Shown here one piece after another: positions 16,596 through 24,955 of a DNA stretch of 45,199 nucleotides. Source of the stretch: Lachnospiraceae bacterium (lineage in GTDB: Bacteria; Bacillota; Clostridia; Lachnospirales; Lachnospiraceae). Made by a program: the position numbers and the translations under genes. Position 1 is the first letter of the stretch, and each line of letters begins with the position of its first letter. The notes beneath the pieces are model-generated. The model ran no database searches. It saw only the letters and a program-made list of their open reading frames with translations, and had not been told where the DNA came from. The stretch is from NCBI GenBank assembly GCA_017548765.1, contig JAFYZH010000018.1, positions 1 to 45,199 on the forward strand. The letters are read 5' to 3'.

Positions 16596-17666
16596 ATGTT
16601 AACTGTTACGGTCAATGCATCTAAGAAATACGATATCCTCATCGGCGGGGGCTTGCTTTCGCGTAGCGGTGAGATCGTCCGCTACCTGTACCGCTGTAAG
16701 ACGGCGGTCGTTGTGACGGACGACAACGTGGCGCGGTTTCACCTGTCGAAGGTGACGCAGTCATTCGAGTCGGCGGGATATCAGGTGCTGACGTATGTGA
16801 TCCCGCATGGCGAGGCGTCCAAAAGCCGCGAGCAGTATTTCGCTATCCTGGACTTCCTGGCGGAAAACCGCGTAACGCGCACGGATCTGCTGGTGGCGCT
16901 CGGCGGCGGCGTGGTCGGCGACCTCACCGGCTTTGCGGCGGCGACCTACCTGCGCGGCATCAAATTCATCCAGATGCCGACGACCGTGCTGGCGGCGGTG
17001 GATTCGTCCGTCGGCGGTAAGACCGCCATCGACATTCCGGCGGGGAAAAACCTGGTGGGCGCGTTCTATCAGCCCATCCTGGTCATCTGCGATACATTGA
17101 CCCTGAATACATTGCCCGATAGCGTATATGACGACGGCTGCGCGGAGATCATCAAATACGGATGCATCGCGGACGCGGAGCTGTTCGAGTGGCTGAAGAG
17201 CCCGATCCGGCCGCAGATCGATCGCGTGATCGAGCGCTGCGTATCCATCAAGCGCGACATCGTCAACCAGGACGAGCTCGACATGGGCATCCGCGCGACC
17301 CTGAATTTCGGCCACACCATCGGCCACGCCATCGAGAAGGCGTCGGATTTCACCATCACGCACGGCCAGGCGGTCGCGACCGGAATGGTGATGATCGCGA
17401 ACGCGATGTTTAGACTCGGTAAGGCGTCCGAAGCGACCTACGAGGCCATACGCGACATGGTGGCGGCGTACCGCCTGCCGGTGAAGACTTCCTTTACAGA
17501 GGAAGAATTATATGATACGATGACGACAGATAAAAAACGTTCCGGCGACCGGCTGCGTTTTATCATCGTGAAAGAAATCGGATCCTGCGAGTACCTCGAC
17601 GTGCGTGTCGAGGACGGTGGGGATGGCATCACACTGCGGAAAGTTCTTAAGGAGGCCTTGAAGTGA
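16596..17666 (+). CDS. aroB: 3-dehydroquinate synthase
   Basis: Converts DAHP to 3-dehydroquinate using NAD+ and a divalent metal. The 356-residue protein shows the family motifs: ALGGGVVGDLTGFAAATYLRGI, PTTVLAAVDSSVGGKT, the metal-ligand glutamate in CAEIIKYG, and LNFGHTIGHAIE followed by HGQAVA with the histidine metal ligands. Its length is typical. It starts eight bases after tyrA and its stop overlaps the GTG start of aroA by four bases, indicating translational coupling. Confidence 0.95.
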   Translation: MLTVTVNASKKYDILIGGGLLSRSGEIVRYLYRCKTAVVVTDDNVARFHLSKVTQSFESAGYQVLTYVIPHGEASKSREQYFAILDFLAENRVTRTDLLVALGGGVVGDLTGFAAATYLRGIKFIQMPTTVLAAVDSSVGGKTAIDIPAGKNLVGAFYQPILVICDTLTLNTLPDSVYDDGCAEIIKYGCIADAELFEWLKSPIRPQIDRVIERCVSIKRDIVNQDELDMGIRATLNFGHTIGHAIEKASDFTITHGQAVATGMVMIANAMFRLGKASEATYEAIRDMVAAYRLPVKTSFTEEELYDTMTTDKKRSGDRLRFIIVKEIGSCEYLDVRVEDGGDGITLRKVLKEALK

Positions 17667-18931
17667 ATATCAGCGTGAAGGTGGAGACACCGCAGGCGGG
17701 CTCTTCGAGCTTTACAGCGATCGCGTCGAAATCCATGGCGCATCGTTTTCTTTTGGCCAATGCACTGACCCGCCTGTGCGGCGGCGAGGGCGCCGAGCTA
17801 CTGATCTCGACGACCTCACGTGACATCGAAGCGACGCGCGACTGCGTTTCGGAGCTGCTGGCTCCGGAGGTTGAAGGCAGGCGGGCGCGCTTTTTGTGTC
17901 AGGAGAGTGGTTCGACGTTCCGCTTTTTACTGCCCATCGTGGGCGCTTTGGGGCGCAGGGGCTGCTTCGTTTTGGAGGGTCGTCTGAAGGACCGTCCGCT
18001 GTCTCCGCTTTATGAGGAGATGACGGCGCACGGTTGCATTTTATCGCCGCAGGGGACGCCGCAATTCCTGATCGATGGGCGTATGACCGGCGGCGTCTAC
18101 ACGATCGCGGGGGATATTTCCTCGCAGTATATCACAGGACTATTATTCGCGCTTCCGCTCGCGCGGGAGGACAGCGAGATCCATATAACCGGGAAACTGG
18201 AGAGCCGGGACTATGTCGAGATGACGTTGAAGGTCCTGGCGGCCGCGGGCATTCAGATCCGCCGGACCGACTATGGTTTTGCCGTGCCGGGCGGGCAGAA
18301 GTACGCGCTTTCCGGGCAGATCCGCGTGGAAGGCGACTGGTCGAACGCGGCTGTATTTTTGGCGCTCGGCGCCCTGACGAAGGGCGGCGTGACCTGTAAC
18401 AATCTGGACATCGACAGCGCACAGGGGGATAAACGTATCCTCGATGTGCTCCGCGGTTTCGGCGCGACCGTGATCGTGGATGCGCAGACGCAGAGCGTGA
18501 CGGTGCGACAGGATGCGGGGCTGCGAGGTATCGACCTCGATGTTTCGGATATCCCGGACTTGGTGCCGGTGATGTCGGTCGTGGCAGCCGGCGCGCATGG
18601 GGTGACACATTTTACGAATGCGTCGCGACTGAAGTTAAAGGAATCCGACCGGCTGGTGAGCGTGACGCAGGCGATCACGGCGCTGGGCGGTCAGGCGAGT
18701 CAGGACGGCGAGAGCCTGACGGTTTGGGGCGACGGGACGCTCGCGGGCGGCACGGTGTGTTCGGAAAATGACCACCGGATCGTCATGCTGGGAGCCCTGG
18801 CCGCGTTTATCAGCAGCGGGGCGGTGCGCATCGAAGACGCAGGCGCCATCGCGAAATCATTTCCCACGTTTTTTGACGAATTGAAAGAAGGGGGAGCACT
18901 CTATGGCATCGATATTCGGGAACAAGATTAA
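17663..18931 (+). CDS. aroA: 3-phosphoshikimate 1-carboxyvinyltransferase (EPSP synthase)
   Basis: Joins phosphoenolpyruvate to shikimate-3-phosphate. The 422-residue protein carries the N-terminal ASKSMAHRFLLANAL (PEP-binding lysine), ESGSTFRFLLPI, a central GDWSNAAVFLALGAL, SRLKLKESDRL and DHRIVM. The start is GTG within the GTGA overlap with aroB and has AAGGAGG upstream. The gene overlaps aroC by 29 bases. GESGSTFRF in place of the more common NSGTT is frequent among clostridial enzymes (family recollection). Confidence 0.94.
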   Translation: MNISVKVETPQAGSSSFTAIASKSMAHRFLLANALTRLCGGEGAELLISTTSRDIEATRDCVSELLAPEVEGRRARFLCQESGSTFRFLLPIVGALGRRGCFVLEGRLKDRPLSPLYEEMTAHGCILSPQGTPQFLIDGRMTGGVYTIAGDISSQYITGLLFALPLAREDSEIHITGKLESRDYVEMTLKVLAAAGIQIRRTDYGFAVPGGQKYALSGQIRVEGDWSNAAVFLALGALTKGGVTCNNLDIDSAQGDKRILDVLRGFGATVIVDAQTQSVTVRQDAGLRGIDLDVSDIPDLVPVMSVVAAGAHGVTHFTNASRLKLKESDRLVSVTQAITALGGQASQDGESLTVWGDGTLAGGTVCSENDHRIVMLGALAAFISSGAVRIEDAGAIAKSFPTFFDELKEGGALYGIDIREQD

Positions 18932-19973
18932 GGTATCCGTGTTCGGACAGTCGCATTCGGCGGCGATCGGCGTGACCGTGGACGGGCTGCCGGCCGGGAT
19001 CCGCGTGGATCAGGAGCGGCTGCTTAAGTTCATGAGCCGGCGCGCGCCGGGACGGGACCGTTTTTCGACACAGCGGAAGGAGGCCGACGCGCCGGAGTTT
19101 CTGGCGGGGCTGGTGGACGATGTCACCTGCGGCGCTCCTTTGACGGCGATCATACATAATACCAATACGCGCTCGGGCGACTACGATAACCTGCGGGATG
19201 TTCCGCGCCCCGGGCATGCGGACTATACCGCGCAGGTGAAGTATCACGGTTTCCAGGACGTGGCGGGCGGCGGCCATTTTTCAGGCCGGCTGACGGCACC
19301 CCTGTGCATCGCGGGCGGCATTTGCCTGCAATATCTGGAGGCACTCGGCGTGAAGATCTCGGCGCACATCGCACGGATCGCCGATGTCAGCGACACCGCG
19401 ATCGATCCGATGATCGCGGATGCTTCTGAAGTTTACGTCGGGGATAAGGCATTTCCCGTTTTGTCGGATGCGGCGGGCGAGAAGATGATGCAGGCGATCG
19501 ACGCGGCGCGGATGGACTTAGACAGCGTCGGCGGCGTGATCGAGTGCGTGATCACGGGACTTCCCGTGGGCCTCGGCGATCCGATGTTTGACGGGGTGGA
19601 GAACCGCCTGGCGGCGGCCCTCTTCGGCATCCCGGCGGTGAAAGGGCTCGAGTTTGGCGAGGGATTCGCGGCGACGCAGCTGCGCGGCTCCCAGAACAAT
19701 GACGCATACACCATGCAGGACGGACGCGTGGTCACGAAGACCAACCATGCCGGCGGCATCCTGGGCGGCATCACAAACGGCATGCCCGTGATCTTCCGCC
19801 TAGCCATCAAGCCCACACCCTCCATCGCAAAAGAGCAGGAGAGTGTGTCGTTTTCAGAACAGGCAGATAAGAAACTTTCCATCGTCGGCCGCCACGACCC
19901 CTGCATCGTACCGAGAGCCGTACCCGTGGCAGAAGCAGTAGCAGCAATCGTAGTAACGGACCTGATGATTTGA
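18903..19973 (+). CDS. aroC: Chorismate synthase
   Basis: Produces chorismate from EPSP, requiring reduced FMN. The 356-residue protein begins GNKIKVSVFGQSHS, the family's first signature in the FGQSHS form seen in Clostridia. It continues with RRAPGRDRFSTQRKE, GGGHFSGR in the active-site region, and the C-terminal RHDPCIVPRAVPVAEA. The ATG lies 29 bases inside the end of aroA, with GGGGGAG in front. Its TGA stop falls at the beginning of the first 62-bp hairpin repeat, so the array is part of the aroC 3' end. Confidence 0.95.
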   Translation: MASIFGNKIKVSVFGQSHSAAIGVTVDGLPAGIRVDQERLLKFMSRRAPGRDRFSTQRKEADAPEFLAGLVDDVTCGAPLTAIIHNTNTRSGDYDNLRDVPRPGHADYTAQVKYHGFQDVAGGGHFSGRLTAPLCIAGGICLQYLEALGVKISAHIARIADVSDTAIDPMIADASEVYVGDKAFPVLSDAAGEKMMQAIDAARMDLDSVGGVIECVITGLPVGLGDPMFDGVENRLAAALFGIPAVKGLEFGEGFAATQLRGSQNNDAYTMQDGRVVTKTNHAGGILGGITNGMPVIFRLAIKPTPSIAKEQESVSFSEQADKKLSIVGRHDPCIVPRAVPVAEAVAAIVVTDLMI

Positions 19974-20281
19974 AAAGACCTCCTGAAAGGCGGAAACAAC
20001 GAAAAAGGAGGTCTTTTCGGAGAGGCGAAATTTGAAAAGACCTCCTGAAAGGTCGAAACAACGAAATAGGCGGTCTTTTCAGAGAGATGAAATTTGAAAA
20101 GACCTCCTGAAAGGTCGAAACAACGAAATAGGCGGTCTTTTCAGAGAGACGAAATTTGAAAAGACCTCCTAAAACGCCGAAACAGCAAAATAGGCGGTCT
20201 TTTCGGAGAGATGAAATTTCAAAAGACCTCCTAGAAAGACAAATCATCAAAATAGGTGGTTATGCCTTCAAATACTCCGAA
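19972..20281 (+). repeat. Tandem 62-bp hairpin repeat array A (five units)
   Basis: Five units start at 19972, 20034, 20096, 20158 and 20220, each exactly 62 bases. Every unit has a left arm GAAAAGACCTCCT (CAAAA.. in unit 5), a 21-base A-rich loop, a right arm of the AGGNGGTCTTTTC type and a 15-base spacer. Unit 1 forms a perfect 13-bp stem. Units 2-4 share the same single mismatch in the right arm (AGGCGG), and unit 5 is decayed on its right side. It fills the gap between aroC and the aroE/K fusion and ends 13 bases before that gene. T-runs after the stems are only four long, so strong termination is uncertain. Confidence 0.92.
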
Positions 20282-20293
20282 AGGAAGAATGAA

Positions 20294-21796
20294 ATGCAAG
20301 AAGATATAAAGACATTGCGGCTGGCTATCGACCGCATTGACCGGCAGATCGCGGAGCTTCTGGAGCAGCGCATGGACGTTGTGTCCGGGATCTACGAATA
20401 CAAAAAGGCGAAAGGACTTCCGATTCTGGATCGCAGCCGCGAGGCGCAGAAGATCGAGTCGCTCCGCGAACTATTCCGCGCCGAGACCTATCCGTACGGC
20501 GCGCAGTGCTTCCAGGGTGTCATGGACGCGTGCAGAAGTTTTCAGGAGCAGAAGCTCGCGGATGAGGAGAAGCCTGCGCGCTACGGCCTGCTGGGTCGCA
20601 AGTTGGGGCATAGTTTCTCGCCGTACCTCCACCGGAAGTTCGGCGGCTACGAGTATGCCCTCTTTGAGCGCGAGCCGGAGCAACTCGAAGACTTCCTGAA
20701 GAACGGCGGTTTCACCGCGATCAATGTCACGATCCCGTATAAGAAGGCGGTCCTGCCGTACCTCGACGAGGTTTCGGAGACGGCGAAGCGCATCGGCAGC
20801 GTGAACTGCGTGGTACGCCGTGCGGACGGTACACTCTATGGCGATAATTCCGATTATTTCGGACTCAAATATTCCATCGAAAAGCATAACATCGACCTTC
20901 AGGGTAAGAAGGTCATCATCCTCGGGGACGGCGGCGCCGCTGCGATGGTGCGCGTGCTGGCGGCCGACCTCGGCGCCGCGCGCGTGGTCACCATTTCCCG
21001 CCACGGCGAGGATAACTACGACAATCTGGAGAAAAACCGCGACGCCGACGTGATCATCAACACCACACCGGTCGGGATGTTCCCGGAAAACGGCGTGAGC
21101 GTGGTGGATCCTACGTATTTCACAAATTGTAAAGTCGTCATCGACCTGATCTTCAATCCGGCGAAAACGAAGCTTCTGCTGCTGGCGGAGCAGGCGGGCA
21201 TGCTCGCGGTGGGTGGACTCGAGATGCTGACGGCGCAGGCGGCGCGCGCATGTGAGGTCTTCACCGGCGCGACGATCGCACGCGAGAAGATCGACGAAGT
21301 GTACGACGATATCGCGGCGCGCACGACGAGTATCATTCTCATCGGGATGCCGGGCAGCGGCAAATCTTCGGTCGCGAGAGCGATCGGCAGCCTGACGGGA
21401 CGTGAGGTGGTCGACAGCGACGTCGAGATCGAGAAGCGCACCGGCCGCACCCCGAAGGAGATCATCCTGGCGGATGGCGAGGACGCTTTCCGCAAGATCG
21501 AGACGGAGGTCCTCGCGGACCTGACGAAGCAGCCGGGCATCCTGCTGTCCTGTGGCGGCGGCGTGGTCGTCCGCCCGGAAAATGAAGCCCTGCTTAAGCA
21601 GAATGGTCGCATCTATTACCTGAAGCGCCCGCTCGAGCACCTGGCGGTCACAGGCCGTCCGCTGTCCGAGCAGCAGTCGGTGCAGCTCCTGTTTGCGAAG
21701 CGCCGCGCCCTCTACGAAGCATTTGCCGATGCGACCGTGGACAATGTGACCACGATCGAAGAAGCGGCTCAGACCATAGTGGACCTGCACTTTTAA
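20294..21796 (+). CDS. Trifunctional fusion: chorismate mutase - shikimate dehydrogenase - shikimate kinase
   Basis: A 500-residue protein with three recognisable enzymes. Residues 1-90 form a complete AroQ-class chorismate mutase (LRLAIDRIDRQIAELLEQR, YKKAKGLPILDRSRE, and a third helix around FQGVMDACRSFQ). Residues 95-340 are an AroE-type shikimate dehydrogenase: SFSPYLHR, NVTIPYK with catalytic K150, GDNSDYFG with D187, and GDGGAAAMVR for NADP. Residues 345-500 are shikimate kinase: Walker A GMPGSGKSS (351-359), DSD (374-376), FRKIE, CGGG, and the lid region RPLSE. All key residues are present. It performs two common-pathway steps and the Phe/Tyr branch-point mutase. ATG 20294 follows AAGGAAG by six bases; the longer frame from 20156 only translates the repeat array. 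Confidence 0.93.
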   Translation: MQEDIKTLRLAIDRIDRQIAELLEQRMDVVSGIYEYKKAKGLPILDRSREAQKIESLRELFRAETYPYGAQCFQGVMDACRSFQEQKLADEEKPARYGLLGRKLGHSFSPYLHRKFGGYEYALFEREPEQLEDFLKNGGFTAINVTIPYKKAVLPYLDEVSETAKRIGSVNCVVRRADGTLYGDNSDYFGLKYSIEKHNIDLQGKKVIILGDGGAAAMVRVLAADLGAARVVTISRHGEDNYDNLEKNRDADVIINTTPVGMFPENGVSVVDPTYFTNCKVVIDLIFNPAKTKLLLLAEQAGMLAVGGLEMLTAQAARACEVFTGATIAREKIDEVYDDIAARTTSIILIGMPGSGKSSVARAIGSLTGREVVDSDVEIEKRTGRTPKEIILADGEDAFRKIETEVLADLTKQPGILLSCGGGVVVRPENEALLKQNGRIYYLKRPLEHLAVTGRPLSEQQSVQLLFAKRRALYEAFADATVDNVTTIEEAAQTIVDLHF

Positions 21797-21871
21797 ACGC
21801 CGGCTCTTCACTTTTTGCCTCGCTTGCATTATTCTGAAAATTAAAACAATATTGATTTTTTGCATTGCCAC

Positions 21872-21901
21872 TTGACACGCAGACTATAGCTGTAGTATGT
21901 T
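21872..21901 (+). promoter_or_regulatory. Promoter of the lipoprotein gene
   Basis: TTGACA (21872-21877), 18-bp spacer, TATGTT (21896-21901). It is followed by an AT-rich leader to the ATG at 21976. Confidence 0.6.
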
Positions 21902-21975
21902 GTATATAGAAATGTAATTCAGGCCTTATTTGAATGCCTTTGAGCGTTAGACGGAATAGTGGAGGTGACGAAGCA

Positions 21976-22605
21976 ATGAAGAAGCGTCAAAAAGTATGCA
22001 TTATACTATTTGTTTCTGCCTTAACAGGGGTAATGCTGTGCGGATGCAGAAAAACGACTGCATCGAGTACCATAGAGACCACAGCGGAGACTAAGCATAT
22101 TGAGGGAAGCATAGCGGATGTTCCGGTCGGGGACGGAGTAAAAGAAGTAGTGATCGGTGATGAGGTTAAGATCATCACGCAGACCGGAAAGGAATACATT
22201 GCCCCGCTTAATAAAGTTGCGTCCGATGTCGGGATAGGCTCGTATACGGCGGCTGCGGAGCGGGAAAAGGCAAAGCAGGAAAACAGGATATTGCCTGCAT
22301 TTCCCGATGTAAAATTCCCGCTGATTTTTGAACGTCCGTTGCCCGAATGGGTGAAGGTGTACGGCGGTTATGCTGTCACAGAGGACGGACAGATACTCTC
22401 TCCGTCAATGAGCGGAGAGGTGTTCAGCGGAGCACCGGCTGAGACCATGGAAATATCGGCGGGCATGGATCCGGTCTACTTAAATAGCGATACGAAGGCA
22501 TATTCACAAGAACGCTACCAGGTGGTAAAGATCATTTTTGAAGTTGACGGACAGATGTATGAGAGCTATCTGTTCGGAAAGAAAGGCGGCGCGGAAACAG
22601 AATAG
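21976..22605 (+). CDS. Predicted lipoprotein of unknown function
   Basis: A 209-residue product starting MKKRQKVCIILFVSALTG with a lipobox-like LCGC that would place the lipidated cysteine near residue 24. A Thr/Ser/Glu-rich linker and a secreted domain with no recognised motif follow. It has its own promoter and terminator, so it is a separate unit inside the aromatic cluster. Base composition is visibly more AT-rich than its neighbours, with ATA codons that are rare elsewhere here, which suggests later insertion or transfer. GGAGGTGA lies seven bases before the ATG. Function cannot be assigned. Confidence 0.75.
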   Translation: MKKRQKVCIILFVSALTGVMLCGCRKTTASSTIETTAETKHIEGSIADVPVGDGVKEVVIGDEVKIITQTGKEYIAPLNKVASDVGIGSYTAAAEREKAKQENRILPAFPDVKFPLIFERPLPEWVKVYGGYAVTEDGQILSPSMSGEVFSGAPAETMEISAGMDPVYLNSDTKAYSQERYQVVKIIFEVDGQMYESYLFGKKGGAETE

Positions 22606-22620
22606 CGGACCGCTTGTGCG

Positions 22621-22663
22621 CGGTGAGGTGTGGAGTAGCGACTTCATGCTTCACCGTTTTTTT
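22621..22663 (+). terminator. Intrinsic terminator after the lipoprotein gene
   Basis: A 16-bp stem with several G-U pairs (22621-22636 with 22641-22656), an AGCG loop, and seven T at 22657-22663. Confidence 0.85.
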
Positions 22664-22695
22664 ATGTGTGAAAGCCGGAGTGGAAGTCGCGCGAT

Positions 22696-22725
22696 TTGAC
22701 GCTTTCGGGCGGTCTGTGATACAAT
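22696..22725 (+). promoter_or_regulatory. Promoter of aroQ
   Basis: TTGACG (22696-22701), 18-bp spacer, TACAAT (22720-22725). aroQ is thus likely transcribed separately from the attenuated aro operon. Confidence 0.65.
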
Positions 22726-22768
22726 AGGAGCGTTGAGAAAAACCATAACTCAAAGGAGACTCGACTCT

Positions 22769-23218
22769 ATGAAGATTTTAGTGATCAACGGACCGAATTT
22801 GAATATGCTGGGCATTCGCGAGCCGGGCATCTACGGCGCGCAGACGTTTGAGGCCCTGGAGGCGCAGATCCGCGCGTGGGCGCAGGAACTGTCGCTGGAC
22901 GTCGACCTCTACCAGTCGAACGTCGAAGGATTTATTGTCGACCGCATCCAGGCGGCGTACCAAAAGTACGATGGCATCGTGATCAATCCCGCCGCGTACA
23001 CGCACACCAGTGTCGCGATCCTGGACGCGCTGAAGGCCGTCGCTATCCCGACGATCGAGGTGCACCTGTCGGACATTAACCAGAGAGAGAAGTTCCGCCA
23101 GTTCTCATACATTTCCCTGTACGCGAAGGAAACGATCTGCGGCCTCGGCTTCGAGGGCTACCATGTGGCGCTCGAGCATTTCGCCGAGAAACGGTTCGTA
23201 GGACCGGAGATCGTATAG
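22769..23218 (+). CDS. aroQ: 3-dehydroquinate dehydratase, type II
   Basis: Dehydrates 3-dehydroquinate to 3-dehydroshikimate, filling the step between aroB and the aroE domain. The 149-residue protein opens KILVINGPNLNMLGIREPGIYG and contains QSNVEGFIVDRI, INPAAYTHTSVAI and EVHLSDINQRE, all typical of the type II (dodecameric) class, including the catalytic tyrosine and histidine. ATG 22769 is chosen because AAAGGAG lies ten bases upstream and homology starts at this methionine. Despite its name it is unrelated to AroQ-class chorismate mutase. Confidence 0.96.
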   Translation: MKILVINGPNLNMLGIREPGIYGAQTFEALEAQIRAWAQELSLDVDLYQSNVEGFIVDRIQAAYQKYDGIVINPAAYTHTSVAILDALKAVAIPTIEVHLSDINQREKFRQFSYISLYAKETICGLGFEGYHVALEHFAEKRFVGPEIV

Positions 23219-23315
23219 GGACTCAGAATGGCTTTTGCGCAGACGGAAACTCTGAGGACCGTTATGACGCCGCGACCGTTTTTGGGACAATGAGACCATA
23301 AATTTGGAGGTGCCT

Positions 23316-24554
23316 ATGGCACAGAAAACAGAGCGTTTCGACGAGGTCGCGAGCTTTTTGACGGCGACCGCGCGGGAAATGCAGGGCAGTGAGCCGAATG
23401 AAGAATATAAAGAGAAACTAGAGGAATACGCGGGGAAAATGCTTTCCGCGGCGGAGGACCGGACAGGCGTAGACTGCTACCTCAGCGTGATCAATATCCT
23501 GCAGGGCGTTATGATCCTGGACGTGGAGCACGCGGTCTGCCTGATCGCGGCGGACAGTGAGCGCGCGGTGCGCGACCTGATCCGCAACGTACCGAACGAC
23601 ATTACGTTCGATTTCTATTTTGAAGACAGATATCAAAGCGTGGCAGGAGAATACATTTGCCGTGAAGACATACCCGAGCGGCCGTGCCGGATGCACGGCA
23701 TGCGCAGGGCGAACCCCGCTGGCACCACCGCCCGCCAGAAGAGCGAGCGCGTGATCAACTCGAAGAAGGACGACATCGTCGCGGAGTTCAAAAAACTGAC
23801 GACCCTGAAGGCCAGGATCGACAACGACCGCGTTGTGATGGAAGGCTTTTTGATGGTGAACCGCGCGTTGAAGGATCACCTGCCTGTGGAGAAGGTGGTC
23901 TACTCCGACGCCCTGGGTGAGGAGCAGCGCCGTGCGATCGCCGACGCCTGCATCGAGGCCGGCATCGCCTACTACCGCGTGAGCGCGGGCATCTTGGCGG
24001 CGATGACATCGACGAACCCGACGCCGGATGTGCTTTGCACGGTCCGCGCCGTGGTGCGCAGCCAGGACCAGCTCATCTTCTCGCGCAAGCGGAATTTCTT
24101 CCTGATCCTGGACGGCATTGCGAATCCCGACAACCTCGGCATGGTCCTGCGGACAGCCGACGCTTCCGGCGTGGATGCGGTCATCCTGCTTTCACCGTCC
24201 ACTCACCATTTCAACAAAAACGCGATCCGCGGCGCACGTGGCGCGGTCGGCCGCGTCCCGATCTATTTCTGCTCGGACGACATGGCCATGATGGAAACCC
24301 TGCGCGCCCACAACTTCCGCATCTGGGGCACCAGCGCCCGTTTTTCGGCGAGCAACTTCTACGATATGCGCTTCGACGAAGCTAACATCGCCGTCATCGT
24401 GGGCAATGAGAGCAATGGTGTCCGCAAGGAGATCCTGGACCTCTGCACGGACTACGTCAAGATCCCCATGGTCGAAGGCCAGTCCTCGCTCAACATCGCA
24501 GTTGCCGCCGCGCTGGTACTCTATGAGTACGACCGCGAGTTTTATAAAAATTGA
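23316..24554 (+). CDS. SpoU/TrmH-family RNA 2'-O-methyltransferase with long N-terminal extension
   Basis: The C-terminal 160 residues are a SPOUT methyltransferase with all three motifs: LDGIANPDNLGMVLRTAD, IVGNESNGVRKEI, and VKIPMVEGQSSLNIAVAAALVLYE. A substrate-binding region precedes it (about residues 170-255: VVMEGFLMVNRAL through PTPDVLCTVR). Together they resemble TrmH/RlmB-type enzymes acting on tRNA or 23S rRNA; the target is unknown. The first 150 residues or so form an additional domain rich in Cys and acidic residues that I do not recognise, so the protein is 412 residues instead of about 250-270. ATG 23316 has GGAGG five bases upstream. Confidence 0.85.
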   Translation: MAQKTERFDEVASFLTATAREMQGSEPNEEYKEKLEEYAGKMLSAAEDRTGVDCYLSVINILQGVMILDVEHAVCLIAADSERAVRDLIRNVPNDITFDFYFEDRYQSVAGEYICREDIPERPCRMHGMRRANPAGTTARQKSERVINSKKDDIVAEFKKLTTLKARIDNDRVVMEGFLMVNRALKDHLPVEKVVYSDALGEEQRRAIADACIEAGIAYYRVSAGILAAMTSTNPTPDVLCTVRAVVRSQDQLIFSRKRNFFLILDGIANPDNLGMVLRTADASGVDAVILLSPSTHHFNKNAIRGARGAVGRVPIYFCSDDMAMMETLRAHNFRIWGTSARFSASNFYDMRFDEANIAVIVGNESNGVRKEILDLCTDYVKIPMVEGQSSLNIAVAAALVLYEYDREFYKN

Positions 24555-24571
24555 TCAAAGGAGTAAATACG

Positions 24572-24868
24572 ATGGTAAGACATGTGATCCTGTGGAAATT
24601 AAAAGAAGAGTACTGTGCAGACGAAGCGGTTCGGGAAGGCATCAAAAACGGACTGGAAGGTCTGAAGGGACAGGTTCCGGGCATCATTGACATCAAAGTG
24701 ATCATTAGCCCGCTGGAGTCCTCCAATTGTGAGGTAATGCTGGACTCGACATTTGTCGATGAGGCCGCGCTGAAGGGCTACGCCGTACATCCCGCGCACG
24801 TGGAAGTGGCGAACACGAAGGTAAGACCCTACACTGTCAGCCGAAACTGCATGGATTTTGAATGCTGA
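24572..24868 (+). CDS. Dabb-family (stress-responsive alpha/beta barrel) protein
   Basis: A 98-residue protein beginning MVRHVILWKLKEE and ending with HPAHVEVANTKVRPYTVSRNCMDFE. The VRHVxLWKLK opening, the PGI-x-D-x-KV strand and the HPAH motif before a C-terminal strand are typical of Dabb-domain proteins, small dimeric barrels often induced by stress but without a defined general activity. ATG 24572 has AAAGGAG nine bases upstream. It starts 17 bases after the methyltransferase and is followed by a strong terminator. Confidence 0.85.
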   Translation: MVRHVILWKLKEEYCADEAVREGIKNGLEGLKGQVPGIIDIKVIISPLESSNCEVMLDSTFVDEAALKGYAVHPAHVEVANTKVRPYTVSRNCMDFEC

Positions 24869-24894
24869 TCTTGAAATTCAAATAGACAAAATGA

Positions 24895-24930
24895 AAAACC
24901 GGAGGCCCCGTAACGGGTGCCTCCGGTTTT
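24895..24930. terminator. Bidirectional intrinsic terminator
   Basis: AAAACCGGAGGC (24895-24906) pairs perfectly with 24919-24930, with an inner CCCG/CGGG stem. A-runs and T-runs on both sides serve the convergent Dabb and ABC-F genes. Confidence 0.92.
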
Positions 24931-24955
24931 GCTTTGCGATATTCTATTTCGAAGA

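Noticed and set aside
19972-20281. Array A as a set of strong intrinsic terminators
   Set aside because: Stems are followed by only four T and then C, and the downstream gene has no clear promoter of its own; partial attenuation remains possible.
20156-20293. N-terminal extension of the aroE/K fusion into the repeat array
   Set aside because: The extra residues translate repeat DNA; AAGGAAG and domain homology place the start at 20294.
20471-21871. 466-residue open frame opposite the aroE/K fusion
   Set aside because: Antisense shadow of a gene with all enzyme motifs in the plus frame.
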